Of a stretch of 64,000 nucleotides of DNA, positions 22,073 through 33,819 are shown in pieces (position 1 is the stretch's first letter; each line of letters starts with the position of its first letter). The translations under genes were made by a program, and so were the position numbers. Origin of the DNA: Sanghuangporus weigelae (lineage: Eukaryota > Basidiomycota > Agaricomycetes > Hymenochaetales > Hymenochaetaceae); NCBI GenBank assembly GCA_033182465.1, contig CP137325.1, positions 1,426,001-1,490,000 on the forward strand, read 5' to 3'. The notes below the pieces were generated by a model. That model saw nothing but the letters and a program-made list of their open reading frames with translations, ran no database searches and was not told the DNA's origin.

Positions 22073-25000
22073 ATGCTTGTCCCTAATGATGATAAGGAAA
22101 TCTTGTCGTATAACAGTTTGCTTTCGTTCTTTCCTTGCTTTCTCAAGCCAGGTGATCCAACATCTCCTGCTGACATCAGAAAAGATAGCTTTCCTGCCTC
22201 TCGTGGCCATCGCAGCACATCTATTCTTGACAACAGACCCGGGCTTTTGGCTTCCAGTGTTCATACTGACCGCGTGCACGCATCAAAATGGAGAACTCCA
22301 AGACGAAGAACTGCTGTTCCCAAAGATCTTCCCTTGCCTCGGATCGAGAATGGAAGTCTAGAGGCGCTGCTTCGGAATAACCCCGACCATTATCATCATG
22401 CACGAGAAGGAAGAAGAGTGATTCTCGGTCCAATGCCCGTGAAGGCATTTCTCGAGGATTTTTTACCTCCTGCGCCAGACGAGTCACTAATGCCCAGATC
22501 TTCTGCAGCGTTTCGCGGAGTGCCTTCAAATCCAAGGAATGAAAGGGACATATACATTCCTCTAGTACGTTGGTGATCTGCTTTAATTCGAGAGCTAATG
22601 CTTAGAGACCCATAGGCTGAGGCCATCAACAACGATAGACGATGTCCAAGTGTAAACTTTTGTATGACGGCTGATAGGCGCGCATGTGCTCGTCGCAGAG
22701 TTCCCAGTCCCGCTTTGTGTGGTTACGCAAATAACGATATTCGCTCTGTTATGAAGGAAAACGACAGCAGTCTGATCCAGGATGACATCCGAACGAGATA
22801 CGAATCGAACTTAGGACTTGCGGAGATATTTGTGGTGGTCAGGAAGGACCATGATCCATTCTGCGACCACCACGTACACAAGCAATGCGAAAGTAGCTCA
22901 TGCCACGAGGGCTTCTTCTGCTTTGAGAATCGCGAATATGTAAAGCAAAGTGACTTCGATGCCGGGAAACAAGAGAAGCGCAACCTTGGACAAAGCGTGC
23001 ACCATGCTGCCGATGCGTGCTCGCGTCAACATCGTGCCTTCTATTTCTCAATACTGGTCATTGGTACTCGAGCCCGTTTCTTTCGTTGGGATCGTGCTGG
23101 AGGGATTGTCACCAGGGCATTCGACTACAAAGAACATCCAGAATTGTTATGCAAGTTCCTCTGGCGTTTCCATCATGCTAATCCAGTGCAGCGTGGTTTT
23201 GATCCAACCGTCACGATTGCGTCGAAAGCCGAAGAGGACTTATTTGTGAAGCATGTGAGAAAACATATCTCATTTCAGCTGGGCGTTGACGAGAATGATA
23301 CAAAGGAGTTGGAAGAGGAGCTAAAACAACACTACGAACGAGGGAGAGTAACCAGAATGGAGGTACATGATAAACGAGTACGATCCGCGCCACGCGTATT
23401 TCTTGTCTCCGTCCCCTTGGCATATCCGAAATCTGTGGTTGGTCGTTCTACCCGTGCTTATTGGGCCGTCGAGGTGATAACGCCTAACAAAGGCACAGTG
23501 TGCTTCTTGAAGGATTCTTGGCGTATTGACGACGGCGATATGCCGCAAGAAGGAGCTATATATGACGAACTGGATGACGGAAAAGTCGAGTTCGTATGCA
23601 ACCTGGAATGTTCCGGCGATGTACCGGCCTTCCAATCTATGGATCAACGATATGGAGTATGTTACACGGTATCTCTGTCCTGAGGTCTCTTCTGATCATT
23701 GTCCAGGGGAAGAATATCGATTTTCGAGATAGACCATTCGTCTCTCAAATCGCGCTTGACGAATATACGTTTGCGGAACAACGTACTAGGACACATGACT
23801 ATATTGACGCTCCTTGGGTCTGCAAGTGCTTACGAGAATCTCTGCGCCTTCGCGTACTTAAACATACCCATTATCGAGTCGTCCTTAAGCAGGCGGGATA
23901 CCCATTAAGAATGTTCAGAGGCTCGCGAGAACTGTTTGGCACCACTCATGATGCTCTTAGAGGTATTACCCTGAGTTCACAAGAGTATCATTTATCACTA
24001 ATTGAACACTCAGCTATTAATTCCGCGTGCACTCGTTGCAAGAGGTTGCATCGTGACGTTAGCTTAGACAACATCATCCTATATCGCTTCGAAGCTTCGC
24101 AGCCACGGCGAGGGCTGTTGATTGACTGGGAGTTTTCGGTCTCGGCAGACGAGTACGGAAAGGCTATAGACGACACCCAGATAGTGAGTATGGCCTCTCT
24201 GATTCTTATGTCTCCTGCAATATTGATGTGATCTAGGGTACTTGGCCATTTATGTCAAGGAGGGCACTGAATTGGAGTGACGGGTTTCGACACACGAAAG
24301 AGGACGACATGGAGTCCCTGCTGTATGTTGTGATGTATGCATGCGTGCGTTGGCTATCCCATAACTCCAAGTCGCAACTGGGCCGTTGGATCTATGAGTT
24401 TTTCGTCGAAGTCTCCGTAGGTAACCGTGGACAGTTCGCTGGTGGGAGCAGAAAAGAACTCGAACAGATTTGTTCGGGATCAAAGTTTCTCGAAAAATTT
24501 AGATTTGATAATCCATATATCCGAATGTGGTTCAGAGCTGCCTATCAGTATTTGGAGACGGATCACGAAATACCAAAGCAAAAAGGCGTAGCTCATCTCT
24601 GGACTATGGACAATTTCCGTGACGTCTTCAGAAATGTTTGCCTCGGTCTTTCTACGACAGAAGACACAAACAATGATCGAGTCGAAAATGAGATGGGAGA
24701 TTATCTCGCGGCGGTGGATGGAGCTTGCCACGGCACGGATACCTCTCTCCGAGCTGCAGCCAAGACATTCCGTGCAAACCTTGACTCGTTCAATACTGGG
24801 GTCGATCAGGTAGAAGACGAGATTTTCGAGTATATCAGCGAATATGGCAGCGACGAGTGGCATGGCTCTGAACGACGTGACAGTAAACGAAGGCGGCTCG
24901 ATTCTGAACAGTGGCAAGACGAGGCGATCAGCGCAACAGCTCATGGCCGACAAGGAACTAGATGTGATCACGAAATCTCTAGCGTAAGGTCTGCCCATTC

Positions 25001-25166
25001 CGATTCTGCCTTGGATCGCGGCCCTCGCAGACCATATAATCTAAGATCCCGGCGATTGGAGACTCAGAGTTGTTCTTCGGTTTATCAAGGAAAGCGGAGA
25101 AGTTCACGATTAGCGGCGAAAACGAGCTCAAAACATGCGAAGCAGTCGTCTATCCGGTATTCATAG
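22073..25166 (+). CDS. FunK1-type fungal protein kinase, copy 1
   Basis: A multi-exon gene. The first exons include HYHHAREGRRVILGPMPVKA and FLEDFLPPAP; the start at 22073 is a guess. The main exon (about 22625-23657) holds the N-terminal FunK1 region: FYFSILVIGTRARFFRWDRA, AFDYKEHPELLCKFLWRFHH, ANPVQRGFDPTVTIAS and STRAYWAVEV. The kinase part follows: THYRVVLKQAGYPLRMFRGS, the catalytic loop RLHRDVSLDNIILYRFE, and LLIDWEFSVS, where DWE stands in the place of the usual DFG. After another intron come GTWPFMSRRALNW, HTKEDDMESLLYVVMYACVR and the C-terminal helical part. The tail is rich in Arg and Ser (RSRRLETQSCSSVYQGKRRS) and could be a nuclear signal. FunK1 kinases are expanded in agaricomycetes and linked to multicellular development; that is family knowledge. 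About five or six introns. Confidence 0.85.
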
Positions 25167-25902
25167 AGCAGAACACGCTGCCGGATCGCGTTCCCCATCA
25201 TAGTGTCTCATGGATGTTCAACGCCTGTTCCTTCCCTTCACCTTCGGGTTCTGGCGACGTAGACTCGCAGGATGAGTGGAACTACGGAGAAGATCCTGGC
25301 ATGGAATCACGATCTTCTGAGCAGGACAAGCGGCCTGTAAGTTCTGTGTTGTTTTTGTCTAGGCTCCTTGATAGTTATAGTGATTGTCAGCCGCAGCACA
25401 GGGTGATGTCCCGCAAAGTCCTCACAGTAAAAGAAAGGCGTAAGATGACCGGCAAGGAAGGACCGAGTTCCACGAGTAGAGATACGAATTATGCAATGGG
25501 CGATAATGTATCTCATTCGGTTCTATTCATTCTCATTTACTGACCTCGATCGCCCGAAGCTTATTCTCCCTGAGGATCGCCCAGATGAAATGCCTTTGGA
25601 TGATCAAAATAAATTCCCCGATCGCGCTGGGATATTCTGGGACATATATTGGTGGAAACTTCGGGAGAGATTATGCTTTGCGGCTGACCATCTGTACAAT
25701 TTCTAAGTCATCATATATCCACTCCGGTGCAGTGTTTTCTCCGTGTAATCATTAAAGCTGACCCCAGCACGAAAACCGTCGTCAAATAATCAGAATAAAG
25801 TACTAGAACAAGGCGGATATGATTTACACTAGAGAACCCAATGAAAGATGCTGACAGTTGCTGAAGCATCGACATTAAGGCTGTACAACGCCCTCCTGTA
25901 TA
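25167..25902. other. spacer between convergent FunK1 genes, possible relic exons
   Basis: On the plus strand 25230-25340 is coding-like (SGSGDVDSQDEWNYGEDPGM) and ends at a perfect GTAAGT donor. A matching acceptor lies near 25400. No start or longer gene could be attached, so it may be a relic C-terminal tail of a FunK1 relative. Nothing else is seen. Confidence 0.35.
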
Positions 25903-28900
25903 TCATCTTGACCGTACACACTTAGACGAATCACGTCTTGCCCTGAGTCGTGGGCTTCTCCTCGGCCCTTGACTGGATAAAGAGCGAGTCCGTCCACCTG
26001 ACCGGCGGGAATCGTCCGAATCCGAACCACTCCTGCTCGTATTCGTCTTCCTGGATCTTTCGTTTCTTGTTCTGCGCTTGTCCCTAAGACGTTTCGAATT
26101 TGGTTGTTCGTCTTTTCCTCTTTTGCCATTCACATTGTCATCATTATCCTGACAAACCGACCGTCGACGTTTTTCGTCTCGCCTCGGTAAGACCTGCACT
26201 TCACTACTTTCATTCTCAATGCCATCTTCATCTTCAAATTCCTCATCCAATGATCGCTTCCCGAGAAATTCCGGTTCCGTATGGATTAGACGGAAATTTC
26301 TGGCTGCAATGAACAGAGAAATATGAGTGCCTTGGATGAGCGGAGTCGCACCGGCAAAGCCTTCAAGCTCATGCTCAGTTCGGTCGATGTTCGTATCGTC
26401 AGTTCTAGCCAGGTCCTCGCACACGACTGTGAATAGTTCTTGCATCTTTTCCGTTGTCAACAGGCAGTCCTTGGAAGCAGGAGAGGTCGTCCATAACAGT
26501 TTGTAACCAACCCTGAACCAGTCCTGAACGAAGCGATTTTCAAACGAGAATTTATCGAAGAATTTTGAGCCGCCAAAAGATATTTGCAGAAGTTTATCCG
26601 TCCCGCCGATGGTTTTACCGATCCCTTCTGGCAGGGCTTCATAAAAGAAGCTACGCACCCAGCGACCTAGCTGAGATACGTAATTATGAGGCAGCCAGCG
26701 GATACTGCCATACATAACGACATAGAATAAAGATTCCAGGTCATCCTCAATTGCATGACGAAATTTCTTTAGGCCATATAAGGCATTTCCCGACATGAAT
26801 GCCCACGTCCCCTGCGAGAAATACTAGTAAGGAAGTCGTTTCAACGACAAAAATGTGCCTACGATACGAAGTTTGTCCGCGACTCGCCCCGATGAATCAA
26901 CCATGCTCGAATACTCCCAATCGACAAGCAGACCTTTCCGTGGTCCTGACGGTTCAAGTCGATAAAGGATAATATTGTCCAAGCTGATATCGCGGTGGAC
27001 CCTCCGGCATCGTTTGTACGCGGAGTCGAGAGCTGCAATGCATCAGTAACTGGTATGCTTATCGAAGCGATATTGGTACCTTGCAGCGCATCTCTAGCCG
27101 CGCTAAACAGTTCCCGTGATCCGGTAAACGTTCTCAATGAGTATCCGGCCTCCTTCAGGATCATGCGGGAATGCGTATGCCGGAAAACATGCGAGGCTAG
27201 ATCCTCTCGCAGACACTTGCAGACCCAAGCGGCATCAATGAATTCTTGTGTTCTCGTTCGTTGTGCTGAAATGGTCATTTCTTCTGAGTCGATCATATTG
27301 GTAGGAGACTTCCTTTCAGGAGCTTCCCTTGGACCGAATAAAGCCGTAACCACATCGCTTCGGACATTCTGCTCGTCGAATAGACTCGGCTCCTAGAGTA
27401 TATTAATCAGTTTGATAGTTCCATGCATATCTTCTGAGAACACACCTCAGTCATTTCATCGACTAAACAAACTTCCGGAACATCTCCGTAACATTCAACG
27501 TCACATATATTTTCCACACCGACGTCTCCCAACTCCTCGTATATGTCACACTCGCTTTTCATAGCATCCCCATTCAGGCGCCATGTATCTTTCAGGAAGT
27601 AGCACATGCCTTCATTTTGTCCAGTAAGTTTGATGGACCAATAGGCACGAGTGGAATGGCCAGACACCGACTTCGGACACGTCAGGGGTACTGATACGAG
27701 ATAAAAGTCGGGCGTTGACCGGCCTCGCTCGTAGACCTCGATTTTCATCACTTTCCCCTTCTCGTAATGCTGTCTCAGCCCGTTTTCTATCTTCTCGGAG
27801 TCATCCTCGCTGATACCCAGCTGCAATGCGACATGCTTCCTTATCAACGTCCTGAACAGATCCTCTTCCGTTTGTGAAGCGACGGAGACTGTAGGATCGA
27901 AGCCACGCTGGACTGGATTAGCGAGATGGAAGCGCCAGAGAAACTCGCATAACAATTCCGGGTGATCTCTATAATCGAATGCCTTCGTGACAATCGCCCC
28001 AGCTCGATCCCATCGGAAAATTCGAGCACGAGTGCCGATCGCTAAGACTGAGAAGTAAAACACGCGATGTTGTCGCAAGCATGCCTCGACTGCGTAAGCG
28101 ACGCATTCGCCAAGATTCCGTTTCTCACTTCTCCCAGAATCGACATCCTTCTCTTTTTCGTAGTCGCGATTCTCAAAAGCGAAGAAACTCTTGTATGAGG
28201 ATTCGGAATGGGTATGAGAATCGCAGAACGGATCATGGCCCTTCTTGATCACGAAAAATGTCTCGGCCGAACCCAAGTTTGATCCTTCCGTTTCTCGAGA
28301 CAGTTGCTGCATATCCATGCGGGCATAACCACATATACTCGGTCTGAAATTTGGCGAGGAAGAGTCCTCGGGCACGTCCGCAGTGCTGCAGAAACTTAAG
28401 CTCGGGCAGCGCTTTTCACTATTGATCGCCTCAATCTAGCAGCCAGTAAGCTTTAACTAAACAGAGGGAACCCGCAAAATCTACGCACCAGAGGATCGTA
28501 AATGGCCTTCTCATTCTTTGGTCTTCGAGGCACCTTTACAAACGCTCTCACTGGTTTAGGCATCGCTTTTCCAACGGGAGCTGCAGGAAGGAACTCGTCG
28601 AGGAATGCCTTTACGTGCACAGGTCCAATTATCACTTTCCTCCCATCTCTTGCGTGACGGTACATATTAAAGTTTGATTGAGTCTCTCGTGAGGTTTCGT
28701 TGATCGTCCGGGAGATAGCGATATCCTTCGGGATGGGCGTGGTTGTCCGCGACGCATAAGAAGGCAGGGATATACACTGCTTGTCTAGAGAGACACCATG
28801 CAGCAAAGAACTGGTTGAGACATGCTGCTGTTGACGACGGAAAGTCGCATAGTCCTGTGCCGTCTCTTGGTACAAAAATGGTGTACAGTGAGCCACGCCG

Positions 28901-29020
28901 GTCCGTTCGACTTGGAAAACGAGTTAGCGACGCACTAAAGTCTTTGCCTGGCAGTATTTCCGTTTGATCGACTTCATGCGCCAGCATGTCGAAATTAAAG
29001 AGACGTCTGGTGACTGACAA
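25903..29020 (-). CDS. FunK1-type fungal protein kinase, copy 2
   Basis: This paralogue lies tail to tail with copy 1. Possible starts are 29020 (MSVTRRLFNFD) or the in-frame ATG at 28987 (MLAHEVDQTEILPGKDF). An exon around 28820-28490 has YRHARDGRKVIIGPVHVKAF and LDEFLPAAP. The main exon (about 28440-27450) has FYFSVLAIGTRARIFRWDRA, FDYRDHPELLCEFLWRFHLA, NPVQRGFDPTVSVAS and STRAYWSIKL. Kinase pieces follow: THSRMILKEAGYSLRTFTGS, RRVHRDISLDNIILYRLEPS and GLLVDWEYSS, then GTWAFMSGNALYGLKKFRHA and EDDLESLFYVVMYGSIRWLP. The C-terminal tail is strongly basic and Ser/Arg rich (SRKTNTSRSGSDSDDSRRSG). Catalytic His-Arg-Asp, Asn and Asp are present. Exon borders match copy 1, so an inverted duplication is likely. 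Reading frames look intact. Confidence 0.85.
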
Positions 29021-29239
29021 CTGTGGGGCCTGCAGCGGAGGTCATGTGACGTGACTAATACAGTGAGTGTTTCGTAATAAAAACACTGATTTGAACGCAA
29101 AGCAAGCGCGTGGGATTGACTAAATCTGCGCATGCTTAAACATTTATGAAAAGCTGAAAATCAATACATGTAGTAGAAGACAGAACCCGACTCGTACAAG
29201 TCCATCGACCACTGCCGTACTCAAGTCTCAATTGAAGCC
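29021..29239. promoter_or_regulatory. upstream region of FunK1 copy 2
   Basis: The spacer between the kinase start and the LINE fragment. It must hold the kinase promoter; no box stands out. Confidence 0.35.
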
Positions 29240-29957
29240 CTATACACTATGATTCTTGACCGATGCCCATCTACGACACATCGTCGGCCCCAGTTACAGG
29301 TGCTGTCATTGTTACCTCTGTTTTCCGCCACTCGAAACCCACGTGCATATCCTTTTAGACTGTGTGGCGACAATTGACATCCGGTCCAAAGCTTGGGATG
29401 GGGACCCACCCTCAGATGAAGAGGCGTGGCTCCACCCGGACAACTGCGACCGCTTACTATGGTTCATCGCCAACTCCCATCCTCTGGCCTTAACTGCGGC
29501 CATAGAGAACGAGCTGACGGCTGACCTACCTGCTCCTGGACCTCCTAAGCACTGCAACCACCCTAACCCGGCGCTCGAGGCAGCCAGGACCCAGATTCGC
29601 GAGGAATTTCTTGCCGAAGGGAGAGCGCTTGAGGGCCCCTTCTTCGACCAAACTTTCTTTACAGCACGAATTCACACGATCTACTGGGCACACGGACTGC
29701 TCTAGGGCGTATGCAGGTAAGACCACCCCTTTCATCTTCTAATGACTACGGGCGAGCGCCCATTTGTGTTCGCTAGTATTTAGTTATAGACTGTCACCTC
29801 CACTCTCAAGCTACTTTTACCTTCACCGCCTTCGGGCAGGCCTCCCTTGGACTTAGTAGTCTAGTCAGGCGGGAACTCTGTATCCCTGCGCACATGTATC
29901 TATTATAGCATCTGACGCGCAATACAAATCTTACTCAAAAAAAAAAAAAAAAAAAAA
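29240..29957 (+). mobile_element. 5'-truncated LINE (non-LTR retrotransposon) 3' end with poly(A) tail
   Basis: An open frame running to the stop at 29705 shows a cysteine/histidine arrangement CCHCYLCFPPLETHVHILLD followed by C, like the zinc-binding region found at the C-terminus of some LINE reverse transcriptase proteins. It is followed by about 230 bases of untranslated sequence and then a pure run of about 20 A (29938-29957). Only the last 150 codons remain. The word GCCCATCT occurs both near the left edge (29263) and just after the poly(A) (29962), and may be part of a target duplication, although the left one may simply belong to the element. Typical of a 5'-truncated insertion. Confidence 0.55.
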
Positions 29958-30145
29958 CAACGCCCATCTCCACTAATCGATGGCTCCTTCTGGCCCCGGG
30001 ATGGTGATCTGATGGAGCCATGCCTCTTGTCTCTTGCCGACGAGTCTTCTGCCTAACTTGGCCAACTCAGTCGGTACCAACAGGTAATGTAAGATGTTGT
30101 GTCCGCGAGGTAGATTCCTTGGAAGCTGATGTTCCTTCTTGGCGG

Positions 30146-30859
30146 TCATCTGGGGCATCCCGGAAATATGTCCCGCCGTCCCTCAGGGTCAAGGCGTACT
30201 TGTTTTGTAGCTGGCCCCTGCAGATCCTTTTGTCTCTCGACAGTAATGGCAGCATTGCTTATAGGTCTCTTGTCTGCTGGTCGTTGCAAACCATGGTCTA
30301 CGTTACGAGAGCGAGAGGTGTGTGTGCCACGTGGAACTTTCTTGGCTTCGGACTCATCTGAGACTTGATGCTCAAATCTGTCGTGGAGCATGCCTTCTTG
30401 CTGGCAAAGGCCTTCGTATGCAACGTTAGTCATTTCTTTCAGAGTGTCGATAGTCCAGTTTCCAGAGTTCGACAGCTGGTTGTGGAGAGTTTTGAGGTGA
30501 TTGTACCCGGCTTTGAACCACAAGTGGATATACTTATTAGTGAACCTGAACTTTTCGAAAAACTTCGCTTCAGCGTTTGCTTGGGTTAGGAGTTTTCTAT
30601 TTCCTCCAAGTTCTTGACCATCTGTATCCCTTTCAACCTCGTCAAAGAAACTAAACATCCAAAATCCCAGGTCCAAAATGTTGTTATGAGGCAACCAATG
30701 GAGACTGGCGTACATAACCATGTAAAATAAGGATTCCATGTCGTCCTCTCTAGTTTGCAGTTCAGATCCATTTCCATTAAGAATTCTTTCAGATACGAAG
30801 GCCCATGATGCCTGAATCACATACATGAATATATGCCAATTAAAAAAAGAACAGGCCAA
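30146..30859 (-). pseudogene. Truncated FunK1 kinase, C-terminal part only
   Basis: The frame begins inside an exon after a possible intron (ASWAFVSERILNGNGSEL) and matches the post-catalytic part of FunK1 copies 1 and 2: REDDMESLFYMVMYASLHWL, PHNNILDLGFWMFSF, AKFFEKFRFTNKYIHLWFKA, TIDTLKEMTNVAYEGL. The C-terminal tail is short and ends GRRDIFPGCPR. The N-terminal domain and the catalytic loop are absent; upstream sequence beyond 30870 is repeat DNA. The remaining frame is open for about 230 codons, so the truncation is probably not very old. Confidence 0.7.
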
Positions 30860-30884
30860 CTCACTGTCCGAAAATACATTGTAA

Positions 30885-31145
30885 GATCGATAGGGTGGGT
30901 GGATGATCGGACTAGATCTGTAGGTGTGATCCTAGCAGGCTAGGATGTTTGATCCTATAGGGAGCGAGCGAGAATGAATCAGGGAAACCTAACAAAGAGG
31001 GGTGATCTGGTGTATGATCGATAGGGTGGGTGGACGATCGGACTAGGTCTGTAGGTGCGATCCTAGCAGGCTAGGGCGTTCGATCCTATAGGGAGCGAGC
31101 GAGAACGAATTGGGGAAACCGAACAAAGAAGGGTGATCCGGAAGA
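30885..31145. repeat. Tandem duplication, about 131-bp period
   Basis: Two adjacent copies both start GATCGATAGGGTGGGTGG and contain GGGAGCGAGCGAGAA. The second begins at 31016. They differ at about a dozen positions. The block lies at the broken upstream edge of the truncated FunK1 gene. Confidence 0.85.
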
Positions 31146-32001
31146 CTCCCTTGAGACAGACCGAGACTCCAGCCTACTCTGTGGGAACCGTGGATAGACG
31201 GAATACCTCTAGCCGGACGGCCGGTGTGGACTATCTAAAAAGGGGGGAAAAGGGGGAGTGAATACACGTAGGCAAGATGTGATACTCAATGGTCGTCTAG
31301 GGGGACCAATCCAGCCATGCTGCGGTGAACCGAGTGAATACTTCGGCGACTTGATCACCTCGGAGATGAGTCGACGAAGAAAGAAGACAAGCTGAGAGTA
31401 TCCGAGTCACCCTGGGGACGTCCGGACTAGTCTAGGCAAGGAAGACGAGACACCCAAGGGGGGTACTATGGCTTTCTATGACTGACAGAGTCGGTCGGGA
31501 CGGTCTGAGAGGCTTCGGAACAGAGGACGTGTGCGCTGAACAGATCTCTGGTATTCGCTATCTGAAAACTATGACATCTGGGCAGGTTTTATAGACTATG
31601 GGCATCCAAAACATGTACAAAATGACTGATCTGGGACTGGGGAAGGATCGTGACAAGACGTGAGGTGAAACGTAACAAAACCACAACAAGGAGCGTGAAA
31701 CCGACAAGACAGAAGTCTAGTGGACTACAGGAAACTGTGAAACAGGATGAAATCATAGCAAGGAGTGTGAAACTGACGCGATAAGGGTCAGACGGACTGC
31801 AAGGAACTGTGAAACAACATGAAAACTGTCCAGGAAGGGTCCTCCAAACCACGCACCCAAGTTGGTGAACAAACCGGACGGAGTGATCAAACAGATGTAC
31901 CAATCGGCGAGCCCCGATCGGAAGTCCGAACCTCGGAGGCCACTTCGGCAAAGTCCGAACAATGGAGCGCACCTCGTGGAACATCTAGGATGAAGGTACG
32001 C
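31146..32001. repeat. Repeat-like DNA with a 72-bp tandem duplication (about 31664-31826)
   Basis: No gene is recognised. Within it, a unit containing AAGGAGYGTGAAACYGAC occurs at 31688 and again at 31760, a 72-base period. The right end is the ACGC target site where the 1.8-kb LTR-like element was inserted. The sequence resumes at 33820, so 30.9-32.0 and 33.8-34.0 kb were once joined. It may be the non-coding part of an older mobile element. Confidence 0.5.
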
Positions 32002-33819
32002 TGTAGTGCACTGGCTCCTCCTGTGCCAGTACACTCATACTATGGCTCCCTCTTACTGCAGATACCATATCCCAGCACTGCCGACACCTGAGAGTGTGAG
32101 GGCACACTCCTATTGCACTCGGGACATCATTTGAGCACGTATCCATTGATTCCAGCACACGTACTGTACTGCGGCGCCCTCCTATGACCCAAATTGATCC
32201 GCCGATGGCTCCCCGACACTCAGACAGGTCCGCCGACAGCTCCTACCCAGCACCAGGCACCATAGGACACATCCCTCAGTGACTACGTGCCGCCGATCTT
32301 ATGATTTACCATATGTACAGCCGTGCGGCGACTCTGGATGCCTCCGAGTCGGCCCCCCTTGGCGCCGATCAATGCGGCGGACACTCAGACATCCTCAGGT
32401 ACCCTCGCCGACGCCTCCTACAGCTTACCAAGCAGTCCCCCACTGTCTAGGGAGCTATATATTGTCATATGTGCTTACATGCCTCATTACGATGTATCTG
32501 CCACCAGTCCGGCAGTCCCCCACAGCACTGCCGCTCCGGCCACTCATATTAGTCACTAGGGATCGCCCACACTCTGTATTGAGTGCCGCCGATGCATCGG
32601 ACACCTCAGGGACATCGGCTGATGCGCCCTTTGTCTCATATACGCGATATCAGCCTCCAATCATCGGTTCCGATGTTTCCCGACTTCCCCCCGACGCGGC
32701 GGCCCCCATTAGACCATGTATGGAAGGTAGGCATGTGGTACATCGGCGTGCCAAGCCACCGACTCGCGCCACCAAGCCCAACTCCGCCGGCGCCCGTGTT
32801 ATTGCAGATACTCAATATTTCATGTGATTGGATGCCCCCCTCACGTTGCCGCTCTCAGATTTCACCTGGGCGCTCCGGCAGCAGCCCTTGGCGACCCAGA
32901 TGACTCAGGAGATGTTGTCAGACAGTAGGATGTGTCGGCGACAGCAGTAGAGTATATATAGAGCTTATACTAGCTTGTAGACGACAGGATTCCAAGCCTA
33001 GCAAGGATTCCAAGAGCATGTACCAGACCGAGCGCCAGAGTTCGAGATATCCCTCACTCTGAGTCTCCCCTCATGTACTGAGCCTCCCCCTTGACTATAT
33101 ACTATCCTTGACATCTCCTCTTGTTTGACTCCACATTCTACTTGCCTTCGCCGCCTCCGGTACGCCTCTGCCGCTCTGACGTTCAGTGAGTGAGTAGGGC
33201 TTGGGATTTAACCCTGAGCCTCCTCCCCACACTTTATACCTGTCCGGCGCCCCTCTATTTGACATCGGCGACCCTTCGGCGACCCAGGCTTCTTATCAGA
33301 CTCCCCTTCGGCGTCCTTTCCAGCCTTTCACTCCAGTTTATCCCATCTATTGATCTTATACAGTCTTTTCCTTTCATCTATCGCGTTTACGCTACTTCGG
33401 CAGATTTGTGCAGCCTCCCCCTCAATCCGGCACCCCTCTATTCGACGTCGGCGGCCACCTGGCGACCCAGCCTTCCTATCATACACCCCTGCAGCGCCCT
33501 TTCCAGCCTTTCACTCCAGCTTAGTCCATATATTCATCTTATACGGTCCTTTCTCTCCATCTATTGTGTTTACGCTACGTCGGCAGCCCCCTGTGATTCC
33601 CCCTCTCAAGCGGCGGTCCTGTTATCCTATTCCCTTTATCCAGCGGCATCCCTAGACCCATCCATTACGTCTCCGACGGTTCCTGGCACCTGCCGGGTAG
33701 TAGGTCTTTGAGAGTCTGATAGCGTCGGCATCCCATTTTTGGAGGTTCCTTCATACATTCAGCACCCTTAGTAGGACGGACATCTGTAGCACCTTCAGAT
33801 ACGACACCGCCGATCGACA
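32002..33819 (+). mobile_element. LTR-like element of about 1.8 kb, copy 1 (solo LTR or non-autonomous)
   Basis: The element starts TGTAGTGCACTGGCTCC and ends CCGATCGACA, so it has TG...CA ends. It is flanked by ACGC (31998-32001) and CCGC (33820-33823), a 4-base target duplication with one difference. An internal TATATATAGAG near 32953 looks like a promoter. A subrepeat of about 183 bases near the right half is present twice. The open frames inside it are not protein-like (proline/serine-rich, different in each copy). It looks like a long solo LTR or a non-autonomous LTR relative; the family is not known. Confidence 0.6.
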
